A stretch of DNA of 64,000 bases from Teredinibacter waterburyi. GTDB lineage: Bacteria > Pseudomonadota > Gammaproteobacteria > Pseudomonadales > Cellvibrionaceae. Positions 1 through 9,197 of the stretch are shown piece by piece. The notes beneath the pieces are model-generated. The model saw only the letters and a program-made list of their open reading frames with translations. It searched no databases and was not told where the DNA came from. The stretch covers positions 1 through 64,000 of the forward strand of contig NZ_MRUH01000169.1 of assembly GCF_001922985.1 (NCBI RefSeq), in the 5' to 3' direction. Position 1 is the first letter of the stretch, and each line of letters opens with the position of its first letter. Position numbers and translations under genes: made by a program.

Positions 1-694
1 CAACTTCAGCGCTCGCGTTGTAGTTGGACTGGGCCTCGGCAGTGGGCACCGCCTTTGGGTGTTTACTGGAGCCGTTTGGCAGTTTTATACCTGGCCCAAA
101 AATACGGAAACTGTAAACATCCAGACGAATGCGATCACCAGCAACGACTTCCGCGCGACTGATGCGCTCGTCGTTTACAAAAGTACCGTTCGCGGACTTA
201 CAATCTTCCAGTATCAGTAGATCGCCCTGTAGGCTCAAGGTCGCATGTTCACGCGAGAGGTGGGTGCCGGGGAAAACAATATCGCACTGTTTGCCGCGGC
301 CAATGCTTAATGTGCTGTTATTATCGAAGATTAATGGAAATTCTTGCCCTGTTAACCAACTTGAATCGGCGATAAGTGCCCAGTATTGATTGTTGTCGGT
401 TTGCGTCTCAGCAATGGGGTCAACTATTTCAAGCTCTACCGAGCCCAAGCGAATATGATCGCCGTAGGAAATTTGTTTGCTGGTAATGCGCTGATTATTG
501 ATATAACTGCCGCTCTCAGAACCGAGATCGCGCAGATGGTAATTGTCGCCGTCGCGGAAGATCTTGGCATGATGAGGCGCAATGTCGGGCTCGTCGAGCA
601 CTAGATGATTATCGCTCGCCTGTCCAATGGCGTAGGCGCGCTCCATAATCCAAAACGGATCTTTGCGCGGATGCTTGTAACGAATTTTTAACAT
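1..694 (-). CDS. Tandem FHA-domain protein, partial (C-terminus beyond left edge)
   Basis: Reading the reverse strand from the ATG at 694 gives an open frame that runs off the left edge (231 codons visible). It holds two forkhead-associated (FHA) phosphothreonine-binding folds. The second (about residues 128-185) has every canonical landmark: Gly132-Arg133, Ser147-Arg148 with His150, and Ser167-x-Asn169-Gly170 followed by TFVN. The first (about 20-85) has the same layout but lost them: IGQ in place of IGR, APHH in place of SRxH, and SESG in place of SxNG, so it probably does not bind phosphopeptides. The visible tail (after about 200) is low-complexity and Ser/Ala/Pro-rich. There is no signal peptide, so it is probably cytoplasmic. 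FHA proteins often pair with Ser/Thr kinases or type VI secretion, but no such partner is visible here. It is divergent from the MMPL gene. Confidence 0.8.
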   Translation of the reverse strand, partial: MLKIRYKHPRKDPFWIMERAYAIGQASDNHLVLDEPDIAPHHAKIFRDGDNYHLRDLGSESGSYINNQRITSKQISYGDHIRLGSVELEIVDPIAETQTDNNQYWALIADSSWLTGQEFPLIFDNNSTLSIGRGKQCDIVFPGTHLSREHATLSLQGDLLILEDCKSANGTFVNDERISRAEVVAGDRIRLDVYSFRIFGPGIKLPNGSSKHPKAVPTAEAQSNYNASAEV

Positions 695-934
695 ATTGCT
701 ATTATGAGGCTCGCAAAGTCGCCAGTATAATGCGCGGGCACCAAAATCGTAATACGACAAGTGGCTAAAAGTGTGGCATGGAGCCGAAATTCGGCAATCT
801 TTATTGAATTTGCTGCTGCAATTAGCAAAGGCCTCATTCTAAGGTCTTAGTGTAAGGCCCGAGCAGTTAATCTTACTGCTTAGGTTTTACGGCTTACCAG
901 ATATGTATACTCTTCTAAGGACGACTACCAGATT
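695..934. promoter_or_regulatory. Divergent intergenic region with possible promoter and small palindrome
   Basis: This 240-base gap lies between the divergent FHA and MMPL genes. A -10-like TATACT sits at 906-911, 24 bases before the MMPL start, with AAGGA at 917-921 as a possible but rather distant ribosome binding site. No convincing -35 is visible. A short palindrome, GCCGAA-A-TTCGGC, lies at 783-795. This is motif inspection only. Confidence 0.3.
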
Positions 935-3511
935 ATGTTCAGCCGACTGTTTGATTCCTACCTCTCCCTCATAACGCGTTACCCCAAAAGCACCCTTATA
1001 TTTCTCGGGCTTATTACCGCAGTTTTAGCTGCGGGCTTACCCAACTTTAAGCTGGATGCCTCTGCCGATTCGCTTACCTTGGAAAACGATACCGATTTAG
1101 ACTTTTTTCGAGAAGTCACCAAGGAGTTCCAAAGTGGCGATTTTCTGGTTGTAACCTTTAAGCCGAGCGGAGAGTTATTTAGCGACGAGTCACTAATATT
1201 GTTAGATCAGTTGCGCGGAGAACTAGCGGCTGTGGAAGGTGTAGTGGGGGTCAACAGCATCTTGGATGTGCCCTTGATTTACAGCCCGTTACAGTCACTA
1301 ACGGAAATGGTCAAAGAGCCGCGTAACTTGCGAACTCTTGGGGTTGATTACCAGCTTGCGCGCAAAGAGTTCTTAACCAGTCCAGTGTACAAGGACTTTA
1401 TCCTCAGTCCCGACGGTCAGGTCACTGCACTGCAGTTAAACCTTGCCGTAGACGAAACGTTTTTAGCCTTGGTTAAACAGCGCGATGAGCTGCGGGAACG
1501 GTATAAAACAGGCGAGTTAAGTGAGGCGCAGGCCACTGAGTTAGAACGCGTATCAGCTGAATTGCTTAGCCATCGCACGGCTGCCGATGAGCGATCACGA
1601 GCGCGCGTTGCAAAGATACGTACGATTGTTGCCAGCTATAAAGATCGCGCAGAAATATTTGTAGGCGGTTTGACAATGATTACCGCAGACATGATCAGCT
1701 TTATTAAAAGTGATCTGGTGGTGTTTGGCTCCGCCGTAGTGCTGTTCATGATCTTGGTGCTGGCAATCATTTTCCGTTCGATAAAGTTTGTTGTTATTCC
1801 TATGCTTTGCTGTGTAATGGCTGTGGTCATGATGTTGGGTTACGTAAGCTGGGTGGATTGGCGGTTAACCGTTATCTCGTCAAATTTCGTCGCTTTGCTA
1901 TTAATTATTTCACTGGCGATCATTATTCATTTGGTTGTGCGTTACCGAGAGTTCGTCGAGCAGCAGCCGAACTGGACTCAGCGCGAGTTGGTCATAGCGA
2001 CTGCTCAGTTTATGGCTCGCCCCTGTCTCTACACCGTGCTTACCTCGGTCGTCGCCTTTGCCTCGCTGGTAGTGAGTGATATTCGCCCGGTAATCGACTT
2101 TGGTTGGTTAATGACCGCGGGCTTACTGTTGGCATTATTTTTAGCCTTCACCATCCTGCCCGCCGCGTTGATGTTGTTTAAGCGCGATGTTATTAGTGCA
2201 TCCGTAGTGACGCATGCAAATGGCGCTAGCCGCCACCCGCTAACCTATTACTTCTCTCGCTTTGTCGAGCGTCGCGGTAGTCTCGTGCTGATTGTGGCTT
2301 TAATTATCGCCTTAGCTAGCGCTTGGGGTATTACGCGGTTGCAAGTTGAAAACCGATTTATCGACTACTTCCACAAGGATACGGAAATCTATCAGGGCTT
2401 AGCTGTTATCGATTCCGACCTTGGTGGTACCACCTCAATGGATATTATTATCGATCCGCCCAAGGTAAATAAGCCGGCCGTTGCAAATAATCCAGAGGTG
2501 AAGTTTAGCGATGACGAATTTGGCGGTGACCCCTTCGCCGCTGCGGCGTCTGCAGCTGACGATGAGTTTTCCGGTGAGTTCGGTGATGACTTTGATGCAG
2601 GCTTTGGCGATGCGGGCACGAAAGCGCAGCAATCGAAAGGCAGCTACTGGATGACGGTAAGTGGTCTGCGACAAATTGAGGCGGTACATGATTATTTAGA
2701 TTCACTGCCGGAAGTCGGCAAGGTGCAATCCTTGGCGATCTTGTACAAGGTTGGTAAGGATATCAACGGCAGCCTAAATGACTTCGAGCTGGCGATTATG
2801 CAGCGAGCGTTACCAGACGTGGTGAAGTCGGCTTTGGTAAGCCCTTATCTTTCTGAACAGAATGATCGCGCGCGAATTAGTTTAAGAATTCACGATGGCT
2901 ACCCAGGTTTACAGCGTGCCGAATTGGTGAGGCGTATTCAAAAGCATCTTCAGGACGAGTCACTACTCGCCCCTGACAGCTACCGTTTTTCGGGCCTGTT
3001 AATACTCTATAACAACATGCTGCAAAGTTTGTTTAATTCACAGATTGTAACTTTAGGCACAGTGCTAATCGGCATTTTGATTATGTTTATGGTGCTGTTT
3101 CAGTCGATCAAACTTGCCTTTGTAGCGATTATCCCCACGGTTGTTGCGGCCAGTTCGATTTTGGGCTTTATGGGAATCTTTGGTTTACCACTCGATATGA
3201 TGACTATTACGGTAGCAGCCATTACGGTTGGTATAGGTGTCGATAACACCATTCACTATGTGCATCGTTTCCGTCGGGAAATGGAACAGGATAAGGACTA
3301 TATTGCGAGTATGTATCGCGCTCATGAATCTATAGGTCGCGCGATGTTCTATACATCCGTAATTATTATTTTTGGCTTCGCGATAATGGTGTTGTCGGCG
3401 TTTATTCCCACCATCTATTTTGGTTTGTTAACCGGCTTGGCGATGTTTACGGCATTGCTGGGTGCGCTGTTACTGTTACCGAAATTGCTGCTCTGGTTTA
3501 AGCCTTTTTAA
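935..3511 (+). CDS. MMPL/RND-family exporter
   Basis: An 858-residue inner-membrane transporter of the RND superfamily, MMPL/hopanoid-exporter-like branch. It has the two-fold repeat typical of the family: TM1 at about 16-36, a periplasmic loop, a TM bundle at about 255-420, a second loop, and a second bundle at about 690-855. The second bundle carries the family signature GVDNTIHYVHRFRRE, with an Asp expected in proton relay. The equivalent place in the first bundle reads SLAIIIHLVVRYRE and lacks the acidic residue. The second periplasmic loop contains an unusual stretch rich in Asp, Phe and Gly (about 520-562). No membrane-fusion protein or outer-membrane channel gene is adjacent, so the substrate is unknown; lipids or hydrophobic metabolites are usual for this branch. 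The 3' end overlaps the convergent VanZ-like gene by 14 bases. Confidence 0.85.
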   Translation: MFSRLFDSYLSLITRYPKSTLIFLGLITAVLAAGLPNFKLDASADSLTLENDTDLDFFREVTKEFQSGDFLVVTFKPSGELFSDESLILLDQLRGELAAVEGVVGVNSILDVPLIYSPLQSLTEMVKEPRNLRTLGVDYQLARKEFLTSPVYKDFILSPDGQVTALQLNLAVDETFLALVKQRDELRERYKTGELSEAQATELERVSAELLSHRTAADERSRARVAKIRTIVASYKDRAEIFVGGLTMITADMISFIKSDLVVFGSAVVLFMILVLAIIFRSIKFVVIPMLCCVMAVVMMLGYVSWVDWRLTVISSNFVALLLIISLAIIIHLVVRYREFVEQQPNWTQRELVIATAQFMARPCLYTVLTSVVAFASLVVSDIRPVIDFGWLMTAGLLLALFLAFTILPAALMLFKRDVISASVVTHANGASRHPLTYYFSRFVERRGSLVLIVALIIALASAWGITRLQVENRFIDYFHKDTEIYQGLAVIDSDLGGTTSMDIIIDPPKVNKPAVANNPEVKFSDDEFGGDPFAAAASAADDEFSGEFGDDFDAGFGDAGTKAQQSKGSYWMTVSGLRQIEAVHDYLDSLPEVGKVQSLAILYKVGKDINGSLNDFELAIMQRALPDVVKSALVSPYLSEQNDRARISLRIHDGYPGLQRAELVRRIQKHLQDESLLAPDSYRFSGLLILYNNMLQSLFNSQIVTLGTVLIGILIMFMVLFQSIKLAFVAIIPTVVAASSILGFMGIFGLPLDMMTITVAAITVGIGVDNTIHYVHRFRREMEQDKDYIASMYRAHESIGRAMFYTSVIIIFGFAIMVLSAFIPTIYFGLLTGLAMFTALLGALLLLPKLLLWFKPF

Positions 3512-3890
3512 ATACGCTTGGCAGCAGGCGTTGTACGCCGCTGCATAATAGCCAGCCGAATAGTATTCCGGTTACATTGGTGGCGGCGTCGAATAAGTTC
3601 GGGTCGCGACCGACAATAAAACCTTGCGCAGCTTCAATGCTAAGCGAAAAGCATAGCGCCACTATGAACAGCACCTTCGGTTTTAAATAATCGTAAAAAG
3701 CAAACCACAGCGAACTAAACAATAAAATATTTCCGACAAAATGCAGTATCACCGCGGAGATGTGAAACTGCATTGCGTCTGGATTAGGGCTTAGCGCCTC
3801 GTGAATAAAAATGCCAATAGCGAGTAAACATTGGCTACGCCGAAGCAGTACTACGGGCACGCTGTGCCAAAGGTTAAGGGCTTGTATCAT
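3498..3890 (-). CDS. VanZ-like membrane protein
   Basis: A 130-residue protein with about four hydrophobic helices and the VanZ-family pattern: a helix with H..GN..LF (about 50-62), then S..IEAAQ..VGRDPN (about 84-98) followed by D...N..G...G (about 100-112). VanZ was named for teicoplanin resistance, but most members are uncharacterised membrane proteins of proteobacteria, so no resistance role should be inferred. It starts at ATG 3890 and its last codons overlap the end of the MMPL gene on the other strand, leaving no room for a terminator between the convergent pair. Confidence 0.7.
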   Translation of the reverse strand: MIQALNLWHSVPVVLLRRSQCLLAIGIFIHEALSPNPDAMQFHISAVILHFVGNILLFSSLWFAFYDYLKPKVLFIVALCFSLSIEAAQGFIVGRDPNLFDAATNVTGILFGWLLCSGVQRLLPSVFKKA

Positions 3891-3931
3891 TGCGGGTGAA
3901 TAGTCTCAGTAAATAGATAGGACGAGTTAAA

Positions 3932-5344
3932 TTAAATGGGAATGGAGATGCAAAATTTTGCGCCGCCCAAACCGCTGTCGAGCACTTCTAACGAACCGCC
4001 ATAGCTGGCAAGCATGTCTAATGTTATTGCCAAACCAATGCCTTGCCCTTGAGTACTGGTGTCCGCACGGGCGCCGCGCGTTAGTATTTCTTTCTTTTCG
4101 AGGCTGCCAATTCCCGAGCCGTTATCTTCCACGAAAATCATCAACGCGTCGCTGGTTTTGTAGGCGCTAATACCAATTGTGTTGCGGCCGTATTTAAACG
4201 CATTTTCGATAATGTTGCCGAGCATCTCAAGTGCGTCGCCTTCATCTCCGGGAAACATTAACTGTTCACTAATATCAACATCGACGGTAAATTGCTTTTC
4301 TCTATATACCTTTGTTAGTGCTGATGTTAAACGCCGAACCACCTCCTGCAGCGATACCGATGTCAGCGAAGTGTGAGTGGTTCGCAGCGTGGCGCGTTGT
4401 AATTGATGCTGAATAATGGAAGACATGCGAGAAATTTGTTCATCGATTAATCGGTCTCGCTCATGCGTTGTGGCCCTGCTGGTCGTTGCGGGATCGCTGT
4501 GCTCGCGATTGGCTAGGGTTGCGCGCATAACGGCTAGAGGTGTCTTTAAACTGTGGGCGAGATCAGCCATGGTGTTTTTGTAACGCTCGCGCTGAGCTTG
4601 TTCACTTTCGAGAAGGCTGTTTAGATTGTGAGTGACGGGCGAAATCTCGGAAGGGTAGTTTCCGTCTAGACGTTTTTTATTGCCCTGTTGGAAAATACTA
4701 AGATCTGTAGCAAGACGTTTAAGTGGGTATAGCCCCCAAAATGTAATGAGTAACTGCGCAAGAATAAGTAATAGCGCGAGGCCGCCAAGCCAAAATGCTA
4801 AAGCTTTCCGATAAGCTAAGAGTTCCGTTTCGGTCTCACTGGCGTCGTGGAAGATTACAAAGCGAAATGCCTGATCGCCAGTTTCTAGTTCCCATACAGA
4901 ATCAAATCTGAGTTGGTAAAATCGGTTTTTTTCGAGCGCTACCTCGGTGAATAATTCTGGTTCATTTTGTGGTTCTAAACTCGCTAGTAGAGCTGCGTCG
5001 CTAATCGAACTTTGCGTGCGTATTTGGTTTAGCTGGCTGGGACTGGAATCACTATGCCACACGATGTTGTGGTCGGCGTCCGCTACAAAAGCGAACAACC
5101 CAGACTGTGGAGTATTGAATCGAGGCTCGGGCAGTGCTGATGGCAGTGTTAATTCGTTGCCTTGCGGTTCTGAAGCGCCGAGTAAAAGGTATAGTTGTCC
5201 TCGCAAGCTTTGTTGTTCGGCTTTCTCCAAACTAAACAGGTACGCCTTGTCCAGCGAGTAGGCGCTGAAGCCTAATAGTAGTGGTAAAACAATTAACGAC
5301 AAGAGGGTAATGCGAGCCGTAAGCGAATTTAGCGACTTGGCCAT
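3932..5344 (-). CDS. PhoQ-like sensor histidine kinase
   Basis: An inner-membrane histidine kinase. The ATG at 5344 is preferred over an in-frame TTG at 5356, giving 470 residues. It has TM1 at about 10-30, a periplasmic sensing region of about 150 residues, TM2 at about 183-206, and a linker. The H-box DLAHSLKTPLAVMR (phosphorylated His264) is the form typical of PhoQ. The ATPase domain follows with an N-box (NIIENAFKYG), a G1 box (VEDNGSGIG) and a G2 box (GQGIGLAI). By family logic its partner is the PhoP-like regulator at 9198-9890, but three other signalling genes stand between them on the same strand. A 63-base gap separates it from the upstream receiver-kinase gene, so it could share their transcript. 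Confidence 0.85.
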   Translation of the reverse strand: MAKSLNSLTARITLLSLIVLPLLLGFSAYSLDKAYLFSLEKAEQQSLRGQLYLLLGASEPQGNELTLPSALPEPRFNTPQSGLFAFVADADHNIVWHSDSSPSQLNQIRTQSSISDAALLASLEPQNEPELFTEVALEKNRFYQLRFDSVWELETGDQAFRFVIFHDASETETELLAYRKALAFWLGGLALLLILAQLLITFWGLYPLKRLATDLSIFQQGNKKRLDGNYPSEISPVTHNLNSLLESEQAQRERYKNTMADLAHSLKTPLAVMRATLANREHSDPATTSRATTHERDRLIDEQISRMSSIIQHQLQRATLRTTHTSLTSVSLQEVVRRLTSALTKVYREKQFTVDVDISEQLMFPGDEGDALEMLGNIIENAFKYGRNTIGISAYKTSDALMIFVEDNGSGIGSLEKKEILTRGARADTSTQGQGIGLAITLDMLASYGGSLEVLDSGLGGAKFCISIPI

Positions 5345-5419
5345 AATAATAGACAACCTATTGATTGTGGCGTGGAGCGAACGGTGGCTGGCGGTTCGAT
5401 GAATACTTTTGGCGTATCA

Positions 5420-6499
5420 CTAATTTAAACTCCCTGCTTGGCTAGATAGTGTAAATATAAATCGTGTCCCCTCACCCTCAGTGCTTTGCACGTCAATTTT
5501 TCCGCCGTGGTTAGCGACTATGCGTTTCGCAGTGCTTAGGCCAAGCCCCGATCCCTTGTATTCTTTTTCTGTATGTAAACGCTGAAAGGGTAAAAATATT
5601 TTTTGTAAGTATTCTTGGTCAATACCAATGCCGTTGTCACTGATGGTGATTTGGAAAGCATCGTCGATTTCTTCACAGTCGATATCAATTCGTGGATTGT
5701 TGTTGTTGTACTTTACGCCATTTTCAATAATGTTCTGAAATAAGATGAACAGCTGGGCGCGATCGCCGTACACGGTTGGTAGAGTCCCGCTGTGAACAGT
5801 AACGGTTTTGCTGTTATCGAACTGTAACTGCTTTACGACATCAGTGCTGAGCTGATTGAGATCGACGCTACTTTTAGTAGCGGTGGTCATATCTGCGCGC
5901 AGGTGTTCGTATAGTCCGTCTATCAATTGTTCGATAACAATATGCTTAGCGTCGATTAGCCTAAAGATATTAAGTTCGGATTCGTTAAGCTCTAGGTGAT
6001 CAGTCAGTTCGGATTTTAATAATTCTATTAGATGTTTTAGATTTCTTAACGGGCTTTTAAAGTCGTGGGATAGGCTTCTACAAAATGCTTCTAGGTCGTC
6101 GTTCTTTACTTCCATTTGCACTTGGTTTTTTTTGCGTTCAATAGCGTAGGTGCAGACGCGGTTCAGAAATGCCGGTGTTAGTTCATCTTTAGGTAGATAA
6201 TCCTGCATACCTTTGTGAATTAAACTGCGCGCAAGGTCTTCATCACCGAGCGAGGTTAGCACCACAATTGGTGTGTCGGTTATTAGCGCTTCAAGTTTAG
6301 ATATGGTGTCAGCGATAGGTGAATCGGGTAACTGTAAGTCGCATAACGCAATATCAAAGTGGTGTTTTTGAAGGTTAGTTATTCCGTCGTGTAATAGTGT
6401 TGAGTGGGTGATAGTGTAGCCTGTTTCAAAACCTTGCTGACACAGGTCTTGAATTAGTTCAGCGTGATCGAGGTTGTCCTCTACGAGAAGTATATTCAT
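5420..6499 (-). CDS. Receiver-histidine kinase hybrid (REC-HisKA-HATPase)
   Basis: A 359-residue soluble hybrid. An N-terminal receiver (about 1-120) has an acidic pocket at its start, phosphoacceptor Asp54 and Lys104. A kinase core follows, with H-box SLSHDFKSPLRNL (His145) and an ATPase domain carrying an N-box (NIIENGVKYN), ISDNGIGID and GSGLGLSTAKRI. There is no TM or PAS segment. This REC-then-kinase order, directly behind a CheY-like receiver and a PAS kinase, is a known cassette downstream of bacterial PAS or phytochrome kinases. It likely receives phosphate from the kinase at 6941-9121 or its receiver, and passes or removes it. It lies 18 bases downstream of the receiver gene at 6518-6934, which argues for one operon. 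Confidence 0.85.
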   Translation of the reverse strand: MNILLVEDNLDHAELIQDLCQQGFETGYTITHSTLLHDGITNLQKHHFDIALCDLQLPDSPIADTISKLEALITDTPIVVLTSLGDEDLARSLIHKGMQDYLPKDELTPAFLNRVCTYAIERKKNQVQMEVKNDDLEAFCRSLSHDFKSPLRNLKHLIELLKSELTDHLELNESELNIFRLIDAKHIVIEQLIDGLYEHLRADMTTATKSSVDLNQLSTDVVKQLQFDNSKTVTVHSGTLPTVYGDRAQLFILFQNIIENGVKYNNNNPRIDIDCEEIDDAFQITISDNGIGIDQEYLQKIFLPFQRLHTEKEYKGSGLGLSTAKRIVANHGGKIDVQSTEGEGTRFIFTLSSQAGSLN

Positions 6500-6517
6500 G
6501 ATTGGGTTCTGATTTCC

Positions 6518-6934
6518 TTACCAGGGGGAGAGTGATAGCGAACACAAGTAGGATGCCATTGTTGTCGAATCAATTGGTTTGGTTATGAATTGTGTGGCTC
6601 CTAGCGCTAAACAGACCCGCTTTTCATAGTCGGTGCAGGACGTCGTTAGTATCATCACCGGAACATGTTGTAATGAAGGGCTAGATTTTAATTTTTTTAA
6701 AGTATTAACGCCATTCAGTCTCGGCATTTTCAAGTCCAACAGAATTAAGTCGGGGAGATCTTGCGGGTCGGCATCGCTTAATTTTTCGAGTAAGGCCGCG
6801 CCGTCAATTAAGTGGGTGATTTTGTGTTGGGGGCTGCAATCGTATAACGCATCGGCAATAAGTTCGGCGTGATCGAGGTTGTCTTCGGCGATCATTATTG
6901 AGAGGCTGTCTGTAGGCTTTAGATTGGTTTGCAT
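6518..6934 (-). CDS. CheY/Rcp1-like single-domain response regulator
   Basis: A 138-residue stand-alone receiver of the Rcp1 subgroup, recognisable from IAEDNLDHAEL at the start, phosphoacceptor Asp67 in LLDLKMPRLNG, and Lys119 in FITKP. It has no output domain, so it acts by protein-protein contact or as a phosphate shuttle. It sits 6 bases behind the PAS kinase and 18 bases ahead of the receiver-kinase hybrid, so the three look co-transcribed and are probably translationally linked. Confidence 0.88.
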   Translation of the reverse strand: MQTNLKPTDSLSIMIAEDNLDHAELIADALYDCSPQHKITHLIDGAALLEKLSDADPQDLPDLILLDLKMPRLNGVNTLKKLKSSPSLQHVPVMILTTSCTDYEKRVCLALGATQFITKPIDSTTMASYLCSLSLSPW

Positions 6935-6940
6935 GGGCTA

Positions 6941-9121
6941 TTAGTCTGTTTCGTTAGCGTTGATACTGCCGAGTTTTTTAGTTGTGGCCTCAGGGAAATA
7001 TAAGGTAAAAACACTTCCCTCGTCTAGTTTTGAGGATAGGGTTACCTTCCCTTGGTGTTTATCCATAATGGTTTTAACAATGGCTAGACCTACTCCGGAG
7101 CCACCGCTGTGCTCTAGTTTTTCAAATAATTTAAAGATTGTTTCGTGATTCTGTTTGTCGATTCCCTTGCCGTTGTCTTGCACCTGAATACAGGTGTAAC
7201 CCTGGGTAAGCTGGTAGCTGATATTGATGATCGGTTGGCGATCATCTGCACGGTAATGAATGGCGTTGCTAATGAGGTTTTGTAAGCATTGTTGTAGTAG
7301 GGTTTCATTGCTGTGAACCGAGCAGGTGCCATTGGTCAATTGAATCTTAGCAGCGCTCATATTTATATCGCTTTCGATGGATCGCAACACCTTGTTAACG
7401 CTGCTTTGCAAATCACATTTGGCGTATTGAATATCGCTGCGGGCTATTCTAGATAGTCGCAGAAGCTCCTCCAGCAACTTATTCATCTGATCGACATTAG
7501 AGATTATTCGATTCAGCCGGTGGCGACTCTTTTCGCTCACGTTATCTTTTTCTTCTTCCTCTAAGCGTAATGAAAACCCCTTAATCGTAACGAGCGGCGC
7601 TTTTAAATCGTGCGAAATAGTGTAGATAAACTGTTCTAACTCGCGGTTTTTTGAGGTTAGCTGTTTGTTAAGATTTAACATGGCTTTGTGCAGTCGTTGC
7701 TGATCGCTAATATCACGAACAATTGCGGCAACGCCGGCGAGATTATCGTTGCCTAGTAATATGGGGGATAGGGTCACCGAGATAAAAGGAGCGTTGTCGT
7801 TAATGCGGCGTGCGTTTATTTCAAATTGTGGTTTTGTATGTTCTGTTAACACTGACTTGAAGTATTGCATTGCCGTAGGCTGGTAGCTGTCCTCAAATAT
7901 TGTTGTTAATAGTGGCTTGCCGAGCGCATAGGTTTTGTCTTGCCCGAACAGTTTTTCAGCATGGGGGTTCCAGTCGGTAATTGTGCCGTCTCGATCGGTC
8001 GTGATAATTGCATCGCCAGAACCTTGGATCAGCGCCTGTAGGTCGCCTTTCAGGCGTTGTTCAATAAGTGTTTTATTACTTAAAAGCCAGCTTAGGGTAA
8101 GTAATAGGAAGCAGACAATATAAGAGATGATTGCAATTGACGCCGCCGATAGCTGGCGGTTAAATATTGTTGAGTTTATATCGGCGATATCTTTGGTAGT
8201 GACAAGATGAAAAAATCGTTGTTGAGTTCCGCTGCCGGATGGGATTTTATTCATCGCAAACAAAAAGTGTTGTTTCGTTTTGGCGTCGATAAAAATATGA
8301 TTACTGGTTGGTGTGCTGTTTTCGTTGCTGCTAGGTTGCCAGCGAGAAATATCGCCGTACTCGAATTTAAACGGCAGTTTTGGGTCTGGATGAATAAGAT
8401 ATCGACCAGCTTGATCGCTAAGAATGAGCGAGGTACTTTTTTCTAAATTTGAGTTCAGGCTGTCGAGTAACGCTTTTGCGTTGAAGTTAATAATAATAAT
8501 TCCGAAGGGTTGTCGTTCGCTCTCATAAATGGCAGTTGCGACTCGGTAAGTTGGCCATGGTGGTTGCTCGATTTCGCCGAACTCTCGATTAAGATTAATA
8601 TCAGAAACGTATACTTGCTGTTCGCCTAGCGCTAGGGTTTCGCGTATATAGGGGCGGCTCCCTTTTTCTTGTAGTTCCGCCGCGGGTACTATCACAATAT
8701 TGGCGGCCTCGCGTTGCACGCGTATCAGCTCGAGACCGTCATTGGCAGCGGCTATATATCGAATTTGAGCGATGGCGGGGTTGGCGAGCAGGTAGGCCTT
8801 GAAGATAACTTGGAGTCGCTCCAGCCATTGGGCCCTGCTTGTCCCGTCGTAGGGGTCGACGCCGTTGTTTTTAGTTGCTCTTACAATGCCCTGTATCGGG
8901 GGGGTCGCCGCTAAAAAGCGCACGTGATGTTCGCTGGAGCTGAGTTCGCGTTTTAATATATCGCTACGCAACTGCGCTTGGTTGGCGAGCAGTGAATTGT
9001 TTTCCGCGTAGACATTTTTTTCGATTTGCCAATTTAACGCCAATTGTGCCGCGCCAACGCCAATTGTAAGCGCGAGCAGCAATATAAAATAAGCGCGTTT
9101 ACTTATGAAGAATGTTGGCAT
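6941..9121 (-). CDS. dCache/PAS sensor histidine kinase
   Basis: A 726-residue membrane kinase. TM1 is at about 9-29. A long periplasmic region (about 30-320) looks like a double Cache ligand-binding domain: note SRPYIRETLALGEQQVYVSD in the first half and GRYLIHPDP in the second. TM2 is at about 325-350, followed by a PAS domain (about 358-480; ITTDRDGTITDWNPHAEKLFG). The H-box ISHDLKAPLVTIKG has its His at 504, and an ATPase domain ends the protein with VQDNGKGID and GSGVGLAIVKTI. It heads the cassette with the receiver and hybrid genes that follow. The 76-base gap to the PhoP-like regulator upstream shows no obvious terminator. The ligand is unknown; Cache domains usually bind small organic molecules. 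Confidence 0.85.
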   Translation of the reverse strand: MPTFFISKRAYFILLLALTIGVGAAQLALNWQIEKNVYAENNSLLANQAQLRSDILKRELSSSEHHVRFLAATPPIQGIVRATKNNGVDPYDGTSRAQWLERLQVIFKAYLLANPAIAQIRYIAAANDGLELIRVQREAANIVIVPAAELQEKGSRPYIRETLALGEQQVYVSDINLNREFGEIEQPPWPTYRVATAIYESERQPFGIIIINFNAKALLDSLNSNLEKSTSLILSDQAGRYLIHPDPKLPFKFEYGDISRWQPSSNENSTPTSNHIFIDAKTKQHFLFAMNKIPSGSGTQQRFFHLVTTKDIADINSTIFNRQLSAASIAIISYIVCFLLLTLSWLLSNKTLIEQRLKGDLQALIQGSGDAIITTDRDGTITDWNPHAEKLFGQDKTYALGKPLLTTIFEDSYQPTAMQYFKSVLTEHTKPQFEINARRINDNAPFISVTLSPILLGNDNLAGVAAIVRDISDQQRLHKAMLNLNKQLTSKNRELEQFIYTISHDLKAPLVTIKGFSLRLEEEEKDNVSEKSRHRLNRIISNVDQMNKLLEELLRLSRIARSDIQYAKCDLQSSVNKVLRSIESDINMSAAKIQLTNGTCSVHSNETLLQQCLQNLISNAIHYRADDRQPIINISYQLTQGYTCIQVQDNGKGIDKQNHETIFKLFEKLEHSGGSGVGLAIVKTIMDKHQGKVTLSSKLDEGSVFTLYFPEATTKKLGSINANETD

Positions 9122-9197
9122 TATCGACTTCGCTCCTTGCGAAAGGCCGGTTAGTGAGTGGCACTTGTGTTACCAATCCCGCATTAAAGATTGTGCG

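Noticed and set aside
129-604. Two forward-strand frames inside the FHA region
   Set aside because: They are antisense to the two FHA domains, whose motifs are clear on the reverse strand.
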